Assembly (NCBI GenBank): GCA_022779485.1 | Contig: JALFTC010000016.1 | Coordinates: 1-59,779, forward strand | Reading direction: 5' to 3' | Length of the DNA: 59,779 nucleotides | Origin: Ruminococcus sp. | Lineage (GTDB): Bacteria > Bacillota > Clostridia > Oscillospirales > Acutalibacteraceae | In this document: positions 9,583 through 17,738 of the stretch, in pieces | Numbering within the stretch: position 1 is the stretch's first letter | Layout of the letters: every line of letters starts with the position of its first letter | Program-made: the position numbers and the translations under genes | The notes under the pieces: generated by a model | What the model saw: only the letters and a program-made list of their open reading frames with translations | Told to the model about the DNA's origin: nothing | Databases searched by the model: none

Positions 9583-9602
9583 TTTTTGCACTTTTTAGCC
9601 AA

Positions 9603-11486
9603 TTAACCCTCTAAATACTCCGTAACAGTTTTGTCAAGGGAGTCAACATTCTTTGCGGGTGCACAAAGAGGAACAGTTTTGCCCTTTCTAACAAAGAGAG
9701 GTACTTCGTCAAGGGCAACATCAACATAGTGAATACCCTGTGACAATTTTTCCTTATGTGTAACCTTGTTTCCCGAAAGCTTGTAGAATGTCATTTCTTC
9801 AGGGAGATAAACAGTTCTGCCCGACTTGTTCTGCTCATAAATCGGGGCAATCATAATTTCTTCACCAAGTAAAAGTTGGTCGTCACATTCCTTTGACAGC
9901 TTGTCCTTGTACTCAAATCCCAAGGGCTTGAACATCAATTCGTTGTTGTCACAGCACTTTTTCGCAAGGTCATAAAGATATGGAATAAGTCTGTAACGCA
10001 CCTGAATAACCCTTTTAAATTCATCACTGTCAGAAAATGCAAATGCCTCTTGATCTCTTGTTCCAATGGCAGAGTGATTTCTAAACAGAGGAGTAAATAC
10101 AGAAAGCTGCATCCACCTGATTACAAGCTCTCTGCTTGCATTTCCGTTAAAACCACCGCAGTCTGCACCTGTGTAGATAAAACCGCACATATTAAGGGAT
10201 GGCAACATTCTAAGGTTTAGCAGAATGTGGCTCCACCAAGAGGTGTTGTCACCTGTCCAAATTCCGCCGTAACGGTGTGAGCCAATGTAGGACGCTCTCG
10301 AGAACAGCAGAGAATCCTTCGGCAGACTTTCACTTACGCCCCTCATCATCATATATCCGTAAAGGTTGTGGACATCATAGTGGCTTACCTTGCCGTCAAG
10401 GTGGTGCATATTTTTGTAATCCTCGTTGTTGTTGGAAAGATTGGAGAACTGATCCCTGTAACTAAAGAAATCCCAGCAGTTCAAATCCTCACCGTTGTAC
10501 TTTTTAACATAGTCAACAGCCTTTTTAAACCTTTCCATAGAGAAAAATAGGGCAGGCTCATTCATATCAATCCAAAATCCCTCAATGCCCTTTTCGGTGA
10601 GGGTGAGGAACTTGTCACCAAACCATTTTCTTGATTCAGGTTTCAGGTAATCTGGGAAACAGCAAATTCCCGGCCATACAGCCGCCTTAAAGTCGTCACC
10701 GTTTCTGTCCTTACAGAAGTGGTTATTCTCTACACCCTCGTCATAAACATCATAACCATCTTCACACTTTACACCTGCGTCAATAATTGGGATAAGTCTG
10801 ATTCCCTTTTTCTTAAGAGTAGCAACATACTCCTTAAAGTCAGGGAAAGCCTCCTCGTTGACGGTAAAGTCCTTAAAGTTGTCCATATAGTCAATGTCAA
10901 GGTAAACTGTGTCAAGTGGAATGTCAGCATCTTCGTAACCCTTAACAATTCGGTCAATCTGCTCCTTGTTTGGGTAACTCCATCTGCTCTGCTGATAGCC
11001 GAATGCCCACATAGGCGGTAGGTAGCTTTTGCCGATTAAATCCCTAAATTCCTTAACAATTTCCATTTCGCTTTCGCCGGAAATCTCGTAAATATCAGCG
11101 TCAGTACCTGTGATTACAATGGAAATTTCATCCTCCTTGGAAAAACCCATATCCCAATGAATTTCTCCGGGAAAGTCAATGAAAATTCCGAAATTGTCCT
11201 TACCGCTAAGTACAAAGAAATTGTGTGCACCGTACAGTGCCTCTTTATCTTCTGTATGGCAAGGGTCGTCAGAGCAGAAACTGCGGTACTTTCTGCCACG
11301 CTTGTTAATTCCACCCAATTGTTCCCCCAGTCCGTAAATTATGTCGTCAGGGGAAAGGGGAAAGGTAAGTTCAATAGTATTTTCTTTTACAGAAATATAT
11401 TCTCTGATAGAATTTTCAGCTTTAACCTCTTTTACAGTTGCGTCTGTAACAAAAGGTGTGCCTATTGTGTATTTTTTAATGCTCAA
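9603..11486 (-). CDS. GH31 alpha-glucosidase, cytosolic
   Basis: 627 residues without signal peptide. GH31 signature WIDMNEP (305-311) gives the nucleophile Asp307. The acid/base is Asp413 in WTGDNTSWW. An N-terminal beta-sandwich (about 1-160) precedes the TIM barrel, as usual in GH31. It should release glucose from the non-reducing end of malto- or isomalto-oligosaccharides; linkage preference is not decided. The start ATG sits behind AGGAGGAATTAATTTG. It lies 33 bp downstream of a NUDIX gene in the same direction and shares its transcript. It likely works after uptake of oligosaccharides made by the secreted amylases. Confidence 0.93.
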   Translation of the reverse strand: MSIKKYTIGTPFVTDATVKEVKAENSIREYISVKENTIELTFPLSPDDIIYGLGEQLGGINKRGRKYRSFCSDDPCHTEDKEALYGAHNFFVLSGKDNFGIFIDFPGEIHWDMGFSKEDEISIVITGTDADIYEISGESEMEIVKEFRDLIGKSYLPPMWAFGYQQSRWSYPNKEQIDRIVKGYEDADIPLDTVYLDIDYMDNFKDFTVNEEAFPDFKEYVATLKKKGIRLIPIIDAGVKCEDGYDVYDEGVENNHFCKDRNGDDFKAAVWPGICCFPDYLKPESRKWFGDKFLTLTEKGIEGFWIDMNEPALFFSMERFKKAVDYVKKYNGEDLNCWDFFSYRDQFSNLSNNNEDYKNMHHLDGKVSHYDVHNLYGYMMMRGVSESLPKDSLLFSRASYIGSHRYGGIWTGDNTSWWSHILLNLRMLPSLNMCGFIYTGADCGGFNGNASRELVIRWMQLSVFTPLFRNHSAIGTRDQEAFAFSDSDEFKRVIQVRYRLIPYLYDLAKKCCDNNELMFKPLGFEYKDKLSKECDDQLLLGEEIMIAPIYEQNKSGRTVYLPEEMTFYKLSGNKVTHKEKLSQGIHYVDVALDEVPLFVRKGKTVPLCAPAKNVDSLDKTVTEYLEG

Positions 11487-11519
11487 ATTAATTCCTCCTA
11501 AAGTGGTTATAGGAACAGA

Positions 11520-12134
11520 TTATTTTAAAAAATTCATTTTGTCAAGGGCTTTGGCTATAATTTCTCCGTGGTCAAAGGCAATTCCGTTATTTTCCACCGT
11601 TTTAAACATTGAGTAGTCACCTGTGACACCCTTTTTAATATTCTTTTCAAGAATAATATTAAATTCATCCTCGTCACTTTTCAGCAATAACTCAACTGTG
11701 TTTTCACCGCTTTTTATGGTGATGTCAAACCAATGTACATCCCTTGCGTCATCTCCTGCCTTTGGGAAGATTTTCTCCCTGTCAACAAGGGCGAAAAATG
11801 CGTCAGTCATTGTCCAACTCCTTGGGTCACGGCTTGGCTCTGAAAATACTCCCAGCTCTTCAAGTGGAATGTCACTTAGGTTAGTTTCTTCAAAAAGCTC
11901 TCTTTCGGCACTTTCATAAACGGTTTCCTTGCTTTCGGTAAATCCCCCGGGCAATGCCCAGTAGTCAAGGTAGGGGTGACCGCCCCTTTTTATAAGAAGT
12001 ACGCTGATTTTATTTTCTTTTACAGAAAATAATGCAATATCAACAGTGACTGAGGGTCTTGGGTAATCCTTTGGGGAATAAGCTGACAAAAATTCCTCTA
12101 AGGTTCTGCCTTTGTCGTCCTTTAATCTTCTCAT
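11520..12134 (-). CDS. NUDIX hydrolase
   Basis: 204 residues. Nudix box GFTESKETVYESAERELFEE (box Glu residues and the REL-x-EE core are present; the usual Gly after EE is Asn). The N-terminus (LEEFLSAY..DYPRPSVTVDIALFSV) resembles ADP-ribose pyrophosphatase/NrtR-type NUDIX proteins. Those have an extra C-terminal winged helix, and the last 60 residues here could be such a domain, so both enzyme and regulator roles are possible. It is the first gene of the NUDIX-GH31 pair. The substrate is unknown. Confidence 0.85.
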   Translation of the reverse strand: MRRLKDDKGRTLEEFLSAYSPKDYPRPSVTVDIALFSVKENKISVLLIKRGGHPYLDYWALPGGFTESKETVYESAERELFEETNLSDIPLEELGVFSEPSRDPRSWTMTDAFFALVDREKIFPKAGDDARDVHWFDITIKSGENTVELLLKSDEDEFNIILEKNIKKGVTGDYSMFKTVENNGIAFDHGEIIAKALDKMNFLK

Positions 12135-12151
12135 AGTATTCCTCCATAATC

Positions 12152-12178
12152 AAAAGGCTGCTACATCAGTAACAGCCT
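12152..12178 (-). terminator. Terminator of iron alcohol dehydrogenase
   Basis: AGGCTG and CAGCCT arms with an extended GTTACTGATGTAG inner part form a stem on the reverse strand, followed by a short T run. It lies 26 bp beyond the ADH stop codon and separates it from the NUDIX gene. Confidence 0.7.
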
Positions 12179-12203
12179 CTTTTTCATTATTATATGTAAG
12201 AAA

Positions 12204-13421
12204 TTAGAAATCAACCTCTGTGTCGTAATAACAGCACTTGAGAAGTTTTTCCATTTCCTCCTGGCTTGGCTGACGAGGGTTAGAGCCTGTGCAAGCGTCG
12301 CCGATAGCATTCTTTGCAATTTCAGGTAGTCTTTCAAGGAATACATCCTCAGGAACAAAGCCCTGCTCTGTTGGGTAGGAGTCAGCGCCGTAGTTCTTGA
12401 TACAATGAGGAATGTTAAGGTCGTCATTCATACCTCTCAGGTAATCAATGAGGAGCTGAATCTTCTCTTCAACAGAATCTCCGCCTAACTTCATAAAGTC
12501 AGCAATGTCAGCATATCTCTTTGCGGCTGTTTCATTCTTTGCGTTAAATGCAATAACCTTTGGCAGGTACATTGCGTTAGCAGCACCGTGAATGATGTGT
12601 GCGCCAAAGTCAGCAAAAGCAGCACCGGTCTTGTGAGCCATTGAGTGAACAATACCAAGCAAAGCATTGGAGAATGCCATACCTGCAAGGCACTGTGCGT
12701 TGTGCATACTTGCTCTCTTGTCCATATCGCCGTTGTATGACTTAACAAGGTCACTTTGAATCATCTTAATTGCGTGAAGTGCAAGTGGGTCTGTGTAGTC
12801 GCAGTTAGCTGTGGAAACATAAGCCTCAACAGCGTGTGTCATTGCGTCCATACCTGTGTGAGCAACAAGCTTTTTAGGCATTGTTTCTGCCAAATCAGGG
12901 TCAACGATAGCCACATCAGGAGTGATTTCAAAGTCAGCGATTGGGTACTTGATGCCCTTTGAATAGTCTGTGATGATAGAGAAAGCAGTAACCTCAGTAG
13001 CTGTACCTGATGTTGAAGAAATAGCACAGAACTTTGCCTTTTGTCTTAGGTGAGGAATACCGAATACCTTGCACATTTCTTCAAATGTGATGTCAGGATA
13101 TTCATACTTAATCCACATAGCCTTTGCAGCGTCAATAGGTGAACCGCCGCCCATAGCAATAATCCAGTCAGGCTCAAAGTCAAGCATAGCCTGAGCGCCC
13201 TTCATAACTGTTTCAACAGATGGGTCAGGCTCAATGCCTTCAAACAGCTTAACCTCCATACCTGCTTCTTCAAGGTAAGAAACTGCTCTGTCCAAAAAGC
13301 CGAATCTCTTCATACTACCACCGCCAACGCAGATGATAGCCTTTTTACCTTCAAAATCCTTTAGTGCCTCAAGAGAACCCTTGCCATGGTACAGGTCTCT
13401 TGGTAGTGTAAATCTTGCCAT
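12204..13421 (-). CDS. Iron-containing alcohol dehydrogenase
   Basis: 405 residues from the ATG at 13,421. The upstream TTG (13,436) is rejected because GGAGG overlaps it. N-terminal nucleotide-binding half with GGGS (34-37, 91-94). The C-terminal helical half carries the expected metal ligands: Asp192 and His196 in GMDAMTHAVEA, His263, and His278 in HG. It reduces acetaldehyde or another short aldehyde to alcohol with NAD(P)H, or butanal as in related butanol dehydrogenases. It is cytosolic and serves redox disposal in fermentation. R. bromii-like organisms make ethanol, which fits. Single gene with its own terminator. The exact alcohol is not decided. Confidence 0.92.
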   Translation of the reverse strand: MARFTLPRDLYHGKGSLEALKDFEGKKAIICVGGGSMKRFGFLDRAVSYLEEAGMEVKLFEGIEPDPSVETVMKGAQAMLDFEPDWIIAMGGGSPIDAAKAMWIKYEYPDITFEEMCKVFGIPHLRQKAKFCAISSTSGTATEVTAFSIITDYSKGIKYPIADFEITPDVAIVDPDLAETMPKKLVAHTGMDAMTHAVEAYVSTANCDYTDPLALHAIKMIQSDLVKSYNGDMDKRASMHNAQCLAGMAFSNALLGIVHSMAHKTGAAFADFGAHIIHGAANAMYLPKVIAFNAKNETAAKRYADIADFMKLGGDSVEEKIQLLIDYLRGMNDDLNIPHCIKNYGADSYPTEQGFVPEDVFLERLPEIAKNAIGDACTGSNPRQPSQEEMEKLLKCCYYDTEVDF

Positions 13422-13494
13422 TGTAATTACCTCCAAACAATTTAAAATATAATGACATAAATTTTTCTATTATGTACAAACACATTTTTAATAA

Positions 13495-13510
13495 TTGTAA
13501 CAATTCACAA
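13495..13510. promoter_or_regulatory. Possible Rex-like operator upstream of the alcohol dehydrogenase
   Basis: On the reverse strand TTGTGAATTGTTACAA forms an imperfect inverted repeat (TTGTGA, four bases, TTACAA), 74-89 bp before the ADH start. The redox sensor Rex binds TTGTTAA-N4-TTAACAA sites before such genes. The match is partial, so this is a weak suggestion. Confidence 0.25.
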
Positions 13511-13659
13511 TTATCTATGTATATTATAAACCGATTTATATAAAATGTAAAGGGGTGAAAGGGTAAAATTATGGTTAAATATTTTGTGTATTTTGCTTTT
13601 TTATAGATGTTTACTTGATTTGTGAGGTGTGATACAATAATTAAAAGAGGTGAAAATAA

Positions 13660-15399
13660 ATGGATGTTTCAAAGGTCAGCAAAGATATACTGAATTGTAT
13701 TGATATTTTTTATGATATGGAAGAAGAAATTTTAGAATTAGAGCCAAATCAAATGACCTCTAAAAACTTGAAGAAAATCAGAAAAATAAAAAAGATTATC
13801 TGTAAATATATATTGGATTCCCATGATTTAGCAGAAAATTATTATCAGATTAAGGAATATATCGACAAAGACTCCGACAATGTGGTATTTGCTGAATTTA
13901 TGAAAGCCTGTCATAATCAGGTGCTGATGTTTGACATTGAAAAGAAAAATCGTTTTGAAGAAACTTCAGACGGTCTTGAGAAAGAAGTGAAAAATCTCCT
14001 TTGGGATATGATTAAGGGTGAAATTCTCTGGGATAATATTAAAAGAGTAGGGGAGAATATTCAGATTGTAACTGACCTGTATGAAACATACATTTATACA
14101 TTAACACTCCTAAATGCTGATGATTCTTTCAGTGATGATGTTAAATTTGACAGTATTGAGTCACTCACACTTTCAAAGGAAAATGACAAATACATATTAT
14201 CAGGTCAACTTATAGAATACGAAGAAGATACTTCTAAACCGTTTTCCATTAATTTTACCAACGCCGAATTAGATGTAAAAATATTCAGAGCAGATATTCA
14301 GCCCTTTGGTGATTCCCCTTGGAGTTATCTTAGTAATGTTGCAAGTGAAATTGTAAGCAAATGTAATGTATCAAAAAATCTGCTAAACGAAAGTGAAAAA
14401 GATAATTTACCTTTGATTATGGAAATTTCAAAATTATCCGAATATGGTTGGAGCTATGACCTTGAAGAATACAAGTCAAAGGATTTTCCCAAGCTTAAAT
14501 CCATAATTGCAAAGTATGAATTTAGGGAATTGACAACCCTTGTAGAGGAACTGGAGAATAATTTTTCTAATTCTAAAAAAGAAAGGGTGCTGAAAAAACT
14601 TCTTGATAAGCTTAACTGCAAGGAATACGAGATTATTTGGAGGGATATTTACAAGATTATTTCAGAAACACAAAAGGATTATCCGTCACAGGCGAGTGTC
14701 TTAGTACAGTCAAGTGTGCCCGAGGAAACAAGGGCAAAAATTCAAAGCCTTATGGAAAATCACGGATATAAGGGGGAATACCCCGACTTTGTGAAACAGG
14801 GTTCTGTCAAAGGTTCTCCCTTTGTAAATTCTTACGGTGATGGTTATTTTGTCAATAAAAAGAAAAACGCTGTATTTCACATTCATTGTACCGAAAGTTT
14901 CCACGAGGAAGGTTTGGCTGTTGAATTTTTGTGCGGTACAGAAATGCTTGACAAATATGAAACAATGGGGGATATATATTCCTGTTTATTCAATTCAGAA
15001 GGAAATACATTTTTTACTACTGTAAATTACGAAAGCGATTATGTTGACGAGTCCGGAGAAGCTCAATCCCAAAACTTAGAAACAAGGGTGCAAATTGCAG
15101 TGAAAAAAGCCGAACTGAAAAAACTCAGCAAAGAGGAAAGAAAAGAAATTGGTAATAATTTCAGTCCGGGTACTGTTTTGGCTATTCTCTTATTTTCTGT
15201 TGTCATTGGTGGCTTGTTATCTGCCGTTATTATAGCAGTATTTATGCTGATAGGTGTGTTAATTGGTTTGATTGTCAGTTTGATTTTTTCACAGCCTGAT
15301 ATTGTTCCGTCTATGTTTACAGAAATACCTTGGTTCAAAATCTTTGTGTTTGGATGGTTGATTATAGGAATATTCAGTATGTTTTTTAGCAGAAAATAA
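13660..15399 (+). CDS. Unknown large protein with two C-terminal membrane helices
   Basis: 579 residues that I do not recognise. The first 500 are hydrophilic and charged: helix-rich at about 1-130 and 270-340, with mixed beta structure at about 170-215 and 385-480. Two long hydrophobic segments follow (about 507-545 and 558-577) and a short RK tail. There is no signal peptide, so the bulk should face the cytoplasm as a C-tail-anchored protein. The region 385-460 (SPFVNSYGDGYFVNKKKNAVFHIHC) has no catalytic pattern that I know. The start ATG follows AAAAGAGGTG. It is alone in its transcription unit and closed by a terminator. Confidence 0.8.
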   Translation: MDVSKVSKDILNCIDIFYDMEEEILELEPNQMTSKNLKKIRKIKKIICKYILDSHDLAENYYQIKEYIDKDSDNVVFAEFMKACHNQVLMFDIEKKNRFEETSDGLEKEVKNLLWDMIKGEILWDNIKRVGENIQIVTDLYETYIYTLTLLNADDSFSDDVKFDSIESLTLSKENDKYILSGQLIEYEEDTSKPFSINFTNAELDVKIFRADIQPFGDSPWSYLSNVASEIVSKCNVSKNLLNESEKDNLPLIMEISKLSEYGWSYDLEEYKSKDFPKLKSIIAKYEFRELTTLVEELENNFSNSKKERVLKKLLDKLNCKEYEIIWRDIYKIISETQKDYPSQASVLVQSSVPEETRAKIQSLMENHGYKGEYPDFVKQGSVKGSPFVNSYGDGYFVNKKKNAVFHIHCTESFHEEGLAVEFLCGTEMLDKYETMGDIYSCLFNSEGNTFFTTVNYESDYVDESGEAQSQNLETRVQIAVKKAELKKLSKEERKEIGNNFSPGTVLAILLFSVVIGGLLSAVIIAVFMLIGVLIGLIVSLIFSQPDIVPSMFTEIPWFKIFVFGWLIIGIFSMFFSRK

Positions 15400-15416
15400 T
15401 ATGATAAAATGAAAGA

Positions 15417-15446
15417 ACGGCACCGATATGGTGCCGTTTCGATTTT
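15417..15446 (+). terminator. Terminator of the unknown membrane protein
   Basis: ACGGCACC, GATAT loop and GGTGCCGT form an 8-bp GC-rich stem followed by a T-rich tail, 18 bp after the stop codon. Confidence 0.85.
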
Positions 15447-15483
15447 TCATAAAAAATTATCTACTTTCTATCAGGTATTAGTA

Positions 15484-15858
15484 TTAAACCTCTGCAATAA
15501 CCTCAACCTCAACAAGTACATCCTTTGGCAACTGCTTTGCGGCTACGCAGGAACGAGCCGGTTTTGACTGGAAGTATTCTCCGTAAACTGCGTTAAATGC
15601 TCCGAAGTCCTCCATATTTTTCAGGAAACAAACTGTCTTTACTGCGTTGTCAATGGAAGTTCCGGCGGCTTTCAGCACCTCTGTAAGGTTTTTGCAAACC
15701 TGATGTGTCTGCTCTTCTATTGTTGTAGCCTCAACATTTCCTGTTTCGGGGTTAATGGCAATCTGACCTGATGTGAATACAAGGTTTCCTGTAACAACAG
15801 CCTGTGAATATGGTCCGATAGCGTCCGGTGCTGATTTTGTGTAAACTTTTTTGCTCAT
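15484..15858 (-). CDS. ridA: RidA-type enamine/imine deaminase
   Basis: 124 residues, the usual YjgF/YER057c/RidA size. The start is the ATG at 15,858 behind AAAGGAGT; the longer TTG start only adds two residues. Family residues are present: Arg102 in KPARSC, Cys104, and Glu119 in VEVEVIAEV, plus the GPYSQA and TSGQIAINPETG stretches. It hydrolyses reactive enamine/imine intermediates (2-aminoacrylate, 2-aminocrotonate) that leak from PLP dehydratases such as IlvA. It lies directly downstream of ilvA (42 bp) on the same strand and very likely on the same T-box-controlled transcript, so the pair makes biochemical sense. Confidence 0.94.
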   Translation of the reverse strand: MSKKVYTKSAPDAIGPYSQAVVTGNLVFTSGQIAINPETGNVEATTIEEQTHQVCKNLTEVLKAAGTSIDNAVKTVCFLKNMEDFGAFNAVYGEYFQSKPARSCVAAKQLPKDVLVEVEVIAEV

Positions 15859-15900
15859 TTTCAAAAACTCCTTTTCATTCTGTATTGTTCAATTTATATT

Positions 15901-17094
15901 TTATACCAGCTTAAAGCCCTGTTCCTTTAGTGCATCCTCAATCATTTTGATGTGGTCAAAGTTCCTTGTTTCAAGTACAAGTCTTAGGTAACAACCGTTG
16001 ATGTCGGCAGTTTCACTTGCTCTTTCGTGATGAACAGAAATAACATTACCGCCACATTTTGCAATAATTCTTGAAACCTGTTCAAGCTGTCCCGGCTTGT
16101 CCATAAGCTCAATGCAAAGACCGGCGCTTCTGCCTGTGTTCATAAGACCTCTCTTAATCACCCTTGATAGGATTGTAACATCAATATTACCGCCTGAAAC
16201 AACGCAGACAACCTTTTTGCCCTTAACAGGAAGTTTATTAAACATTACCGCCGCTACAGAAACTGCACCTGCACCCTCGGCAATCATCTTCTGCTGTTCA
16301 ATAAGTGCCAAAATTGCAGAGGAAATTTCGTCCTCACTTACAGTTACGATTTCGTCAACATAGTCCCTTACAAGCTGGAATGTGTTTTCGCCGGGCTCCT
16401 TAACCTTGATACCGTCAGCTATGGTGTTAACTCTGTCAAGAGAAACAATCTTGCCCTGCTTTATGGACTCAAACATACTTGGCGCACCCTCTGCCTGTAC
16501 ACCGTAAACCTTAATCTTTGGATTCAGCTTTTTACAGGCAAATGCAACACCGCTGATTAGTCCGCCACCGCCGATTGGAACAACAACAGCGTCAACATCG
16601 GACATTTCCTCCATAATTTCCAGACCGATTGTACCCTGACCTGCAATTACATTAATATCGTCAAAGGGGTGAACAAATGTGTAGTTGCACTTGTCACGAA
16701 GTTCAATAGCCTTGTTGTAAGCGTCATCGTAAACACCGGGAACCATACAGACCTCTGCACCATAGTTCTTGGTAGCCTCAACCTTGGAAATCGGCGCACC
16801 GTCAGGCAGACAGATAAGTGACTTGATGCCGTACTTTGTGGCGGCAAGTGCCACGCCCTGTGCGTGATTGCCGGCAGAACAGGCAATAACACCGTGGGAC
16901 TTTTCTTCATCACTTAACTGTGAAATCATATATCCCGAACCTCTCAGCTTAAAAGAACCTGTAAGCTGTAAGCACTCAGGCTTAAGATACACATTACAAT
17001 CCTTGTTGATTTTTGGAGCCGCCACCAGCTTAGTTTCTCTCACAACATCCCTGAGAACATGGGATGCGTGATAGATTTTGTCAAGTGTTAACAT
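15901..17094 (-). CDS. ilvA: Threonine ammonia-lyase with C-terminal ACT domain
   Basis: 397 residues from ATG 17,094, which follows GAGGTAAATAGT; an in-frame upstream extension reads into the leader and is rejected. PLP lysine Lys49 in SFKLRG, Ser/Gly/Asn motif SAGNHAQG, and the glycine loop GGGGL are present. Residues about 325-397 form a single ACT regulatory domain. This short form is found in Clostridia. It converts threonine to 2-oxobutanoate, the first step to isoleucine, or serves catabolism. A T-box leader upstream, with a probable Ile codon, supports the biosynthetic role. Confidence 0.94.
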   Translation of the reverse strand: MLTLDKIYHASHVLRDVVRETKLVAAPKINKDCNVYLKPECLQLTGSFKLRGSGYMISQLSDEEKSHGVIACSAGNHAQGVALAATKYGIKSLICLPDGAPISKVEATKNYGAEVCMVPGVYDDAYNKAIELRDKCNYTFVHPFDDINVIAGQGTIGLEIMEEMSDVDAVVVPIGGGGLISGVAFACKKLNPKIKVYGVQAEGAPSMFESIKQGKIVSLDRVNTIADGIKVKEPGENTFQLVRDYVDEIVTVSEDEISSAILALIEQQKMIAEGAGAVSVAAVMFNKLPVKGKKVVCVVSGGNIDVTILSRVIKRGLMNTGRSAGLCIELMDKPGQLEQVSRIIAKCGGNVISVHHERASETADINGCYLRLVLETRNFDHIKMIEDALKEQGFKLV

Positions 17095-17113
17095 ACTATT
17101 TACCTCTATTCTC

Positions 17114-17151
17114 AAAAAAATAAAAAGCCTTCGTCTCACAAAGAGACGAAG
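17114..17151 (-). terminator. T-box attenuator hairpin
   Basis: CTTCGTCTC and GAGACGAAG (17,129-17,151) form a 9-bp stem, followed on the reverse strand by a T-rich run (17,114-17,128). It lies just after the conserved T-box bases and just before the ilvA ribosome binding site. Confidence 0.9.
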
Positions 17152-17376
17152 ACCAAAATCTCCGTGGTACCACTCTTCTTATTGTCAAAGACAATCACTT
17201 GTACGCACACTAACATATGCTGTCCTTTAACGCAGAACATACGGACTCTCTTACTTATTTTATTTCAGATGTCAGCTCAAGGGTGATTTTCCGCATCAAT
17301 CCTTATTGCCTTGCACCAAACGGCAACTCTCTGAAAGGACTTGTGTACAGACTGTCCCTGTCATTGCTCTTAAGTA
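17127..17376 (-). promoter_or_regulatory. T-box riboswitch controlling ilvA-ridA
   Basis: On the reverse strand the conserved T-box word AGAGTGGTACCACGGAG lies at about 17,159-17,175. A long stem I with GGTGCAAGGC distal elements lies upstream and the attenuator hairpin follows. The likely specifier is ATC (Ile) at 17,285-17,287, inside GAAAATCACC. Uncharged tRNA-Ile would stabilise the antiterminator and allow ilvA transcription. The class is secure from the T-box core; the specifier codon is inferred from its position in the 3' side of stem I. Confidence 0.92.
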
Positions 17377-17379
17377 CTT

Positions 17380-17408
17380 ATTTTATTCTCAAATGTTCCT
17401 TTTGTCAA
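17380..17408 (-). promoter_or_regulatory. SigmaA promoter of the T-box ilvA unit
   Basis: TTGACA (17,403-17,408), 17-bp spacer and TAAAAT (17,380-17,385) on the reverse strand, just before stem I of the T-box leader. Confidence 0.85.
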
Positions 17409-17439
17409 CACTTTGCAGAAAAAATTTTCCTATAAGAAA

Positions 17440-17680
17440 GCCTCCACCAGAGGGGGGAGGGGGACCGCTTGCGGTGGAAGGAGGGAAAAATTTTCCTCTT
17501 TTGCTCGTTTTGTCTTTATAGGATAGTATGGTTATATGTTCTGACTCATATTATGAAACTAAAGACATACCGAGATGTATTGACTACTTTTTCGCTCCCT
17601 CAGTCGGCAGAGCCGACAGCTCCCTCATCCGATGGAGCCTTTGTTTAGTTCATAATTTCATATGACCCATTAGTGTTGAT
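17440..17680. repeat. Dispersed ~240-bp palindromic repeat (family A, copy 1)
   Basis: Starts GCCTCCACCAGAGGGGGGAG and contains CCGCTTGCGG, GACTACTTTTTCGCTCCCTC, GTCGGCAGAGCCGAC and CCTCATCCGATGGAGCC. The copy at 44,105-44,410 aligns over the full length in the opposite orientation, with most bases identical. It is rich in short palindromes and has no plausible gene. It fills the space between the T-box promoter and the esterase gene. Confidence 0.8.
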
Positions 17681-17738
17681 ATAATTCCAACTGCTTATCT
17701 TTAAAATTCCTCTTGCGGTTTCCTCAACTTAACAACAC

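Noticed and set aside
17101..17430. Small ORFs on the plus strand in the T-box region
   Set aside because: They overlap conserved RNA structure and lack ribosome binding sites.
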